This document shows, one piece after another, positions 6,117-7,346 of a stretch of 7,346 nt of DNA; the stretch's first letter is position 1; the number at the start of each line of letters is the position of its first letter. The notes below the pieces were generated by a model, which saw only the letters and a list, made by a program, of their open reading frames with translations, did no database searches and was not told where the DNA came from. Source of the DNA: Candidatus Eiseniibacteriota bacterium (GTDB lineage Bacteria; Joyebacterota; Joyebacteria; Joyebacterales; Joyebacteraceae); NCBI GenBank assembly GCA_030638405.1, contig DAOWER010000172.1:1-7346 (forward strand), read 5' to 3'. Both the position numbers and the translations under genes were made by a program.

Positions 6117-6166
6117 AGCGCTGGTGTAGCGAACGCCCCACATGACAGCAATCAGCCTTCCCGCCA

Positions 6167-6195
6167 TTGACTCCGCTTGCCAATCGATGTAGAGT
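6167..6195 (+). promoter_or_regulatory. Sigma70-type promoter of the cysteine-rich secreted protein gene
   Basis: TTGACT (6167-6172, 5 of 6) and TAGAGT (6190-6195, 4 of 6) are separated by 17 bp, the same spacing as the promoter of the barrel gene. Transcription would begin near 6202, about 32 nt before the ATG at 6234. It makes the gene independent of the upstream glycosyltransferase gene. Confidence 0.6.
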
Positions 6196-6220
6196 GAAAG
6201 CTACTCACCATCATCTGGCA

Positions 6221-6228
6221 GGGGGGGA
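6221..6228 (+). promoter_or_regulatory. Unusual poly-G ribosome binding site
   Basis: The only Shine-Dalgarno-like sequence before ATG 6234 is a run of seven G followed by A. A G-run this close to a start could change length by slippage and alter translation, but at seven bases it is short for phase variation. Confidence 0.45.
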
Positions 6229-6233
6229 CCGAC

Positions 6234-7295
6234 ATGAAGACCATCATGTGCGTTGCGGTGATTATCGCAGTGCTGGCAGCTTCAGTGCTCGCACAGAGCC
6301 CGTCTGCTGTCAGGCCGCAGAAGCACGGCGAGACCACCGGAGAAACTAGGTACGAAGGCCGCATCGAGGGCGACACGATCGAGGAGTGCTGGACGATCTC
6401 GTCCCTGCCCTTCATCGGTACCGGCACCACCTGCGGCTACGCCAACGACTACGACGAAGGATGTCCCTACTTCGGCTCCGTATCGGCGGAGGTCGTCTAC
6501 TGCTACTCGCCTCCGCACGACATGTGCGTGAGTATCAGCCTTTGCGACTCGTACTACGACACCAAGGTCTACGTGTACGAGAACGAGTGGACTCCCGGAG
6601 TACCGCTCGACTGCAACGACGACAACTTCCACTGTGTGGACCCGCCGGTCGACTACACGTCGTGGCTGGAGTCTGTCGAGTTCTTCGCCGGACATACCTA
6701 CTACATCGTGGTGGATGGATATGGCGGGCAATGCGGCGACTACGTGCTTGCGGTCGATGAGATCGACTGTTCACAGCCGTGCGACGTCATCTGCGTCGGC
6801 GTCCCCGAGGGCGAGCCCACGTGCTACGACGGGTATGACGACCAGTACAACGGCGGCTGCTCCTCGCTGACCTGGTCGTACATCCAGGCCGGCCTCGACC
6901 CGATCGTCTACTGCGGCGAGAGCGGCATCTTCACCTACGAAGGCTCGCTCTACAGGGACAGCGATTGGTACCTCATCTACCCGTGCGGAGGTGTTCCGAT
7001 AACGGTCACGGTCGAGGCCGAGTTCCCGGTCCTGCTGGGATTCGTAGACCTGCGTGGCGGGTGCGAGAACATGTACCTCTACAGCTACGTGCAGACTGAC
7101 GAGTGCGAGCCAGCGGTCCTCCTCGAGTACCTGCCCGCGGGCCAGTTCGCCGTCTTCGTGTCGACCGACATGTGGGATCCGCAGTATGAGTGCGGTGTCG
7201 AGTACTCGCTGACCGTCGAGGGCTACACCGAGCACTGCGACCCCACGCCCGTTGAGGTCACGACGTGGGGAGCGCTCAAGGCGCTGTACCGGTGA
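6234..7295 (+). CDS. Secreted cysteine-rich protein with two tandem PPC-like domains and a WGALKALYR tail
   Basis: This 353-aa protein has a signal peptide (hydrophobic residues 4-19, likely cleavage after Ala20) and a short linker. Domain 1 (about 50-178) resembles pre-peptidase C-terminal (PPC) beta-sandwiches: SYYDTKVYVYENE (D109-T110), a C-N-D-D motif (127-130) and AGHTYYIVVDGYGG...CGDYVLAV (152-174). Domain 2 (about 183-335) has PEGEPTCYDGYDDQYNGGC, RDSDWYLI (241-248), AEFPVLLGF (262-270) and CGVEYSLTVEGY, a related fold. Twenty cysteines follow the signal peptide, suggesting up to ten disulfides outside the cytoplasm. The final residues, TPVEVTTWGALKALYR, look like a separate short tail that I associate with secreted proteins of these uncultured lineages, perhaps a sorting or anchoring signal; this is from memory, not a search. 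No catalytic motif is seen, so a binding or surface-coat role is guessed. Own promoter; no terminator visible before the window ends. Confidence 0.82.
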   Translation: MKTIMCVAVIIAVLAASVLAQSPSAVRPQKHGETTGETRYEGRIEGDTIEECWTISSLPFIGTGTTCGYANDYDEGCPYFGSVSAEVVYCYSPPHDMCVSISLCDSYYDTKVYVYENEWTPGVPLDCNDDNFHCVDPPVDYTSWLESVEFFAGHTYYIVVDGYGGQCGDYVLAVDEIDCSQPCDVICVGVPEGEPTCYDGYDDQYNGGCSSLTWSYIQAGLDPIVYCGESGIFTYEGSLYRDSDWYLIYPCGGVPITVTVEAEFPVLLGFVDLRGGCENMYLYSYVQTDECEPAVLLEYLPAGQFAVFVSTDMWDPQYECGVEYSLTVEGYTEHCDPTPVEVTTWGALKALYR

Positions 7296-7346
7296 CGGCT
7301 GAGGCCCTGATCTTCCTCTTGGTGCGCTGCGGTGCCGTGCGGGCAC

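Noticed and set aside
5513..6145. 210-aa plus-strand frame overlapping the 3' part of the GT39-like gene
   Set aside because: An out-of-frame reading rich in Gly, Arg, Ala and His with no family features; the in-frame product has conserved NNYGQ and HNSYW motifs across the same DNA.
1..7346. CRISPR array, tRNA/rRNA, insertion sequence, defence or secretion operon
   Set aside because: No regularly spaced repeats, no transposase or nuclease motifs, no cloverleaf noticed, and the genes appear as separate single units and not a tight operon.

Overview
No single gene here fixes the taxonomy. The window looks like a GC-rich, double-membraned bacterium of an uncultured FCB-type lineage (Eisenbacteria/Krumholzibacteria-like). 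This is inference from protein style: exported cysteine-containing repeat-domain proteins, a FlgD-type Ig-like C-terminal remnant, a small outer-membrane barrel, and alkaline-phosphatase-superfamily 'sulfatases' ending in LKALGYxQ. Nearly every intact gene encodes an exported or membrane protein.

Layout. 1-419 (+): 3' end of a protein ending in a YfaP/DUF2135-like domain, closed by a strong hairpin terminator (463-503). 590-1300 (+): a self-contained unit of sigma70-type promoter, Shine-Dalgarno, 170-aa predicted outer-membrane beta-barrel protein (687-1199) and a long hairpin terminator. 1294-1488 (+): only the last part of a FlgD-like Ig domain, with no visible start or gene body, read as a gene relic. 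1489-1686 shows no gene or convincing signal. 1719-3017 (+): a lipoprotein of the sulfatase/alkaline phosphatase superfamily. 3069-4364 (-): a second, convergent, N-terminally anchored member of that superfamily. 4575-6116 (+): a polytopic GT39/PMT_2-type glycosyltransferase, divergent from the second phosphatase-like gene. 6234-7295 (+): a secreted protein with 20 cysteines after the signal peptide, two tandem PPC-like domains and a C-terminal TTWGALKALYR tail. 7296-7346 holds nothing recognisable.

How the genes may work together. Both sulfatase-like enzymes have Thr where a classical sulfatase has the formylglycine Cys/Ser. Their visible metal and nucleophile residues (Asp, Thr, Asp-His) resemble the LtaS/EptA transferase pattern more than a true sulfatase. 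With the neighbouring lipid-linked-sugar type glycosyltransferase, they could modify envelope glycans or lipids. That is a hypothesis: each gene seems to be its own transcription unit, and there is no tight operon. I found no CRISPR array, RNA gene, mobile element or clear defence system, and nothing I could defend as a complete new multi-gene system. The items most worth following are the FlgD relic beside the cassette-like barrel gene, the Thr-nucleophile pair, and the C-terminal WGxxKxLYR tail.
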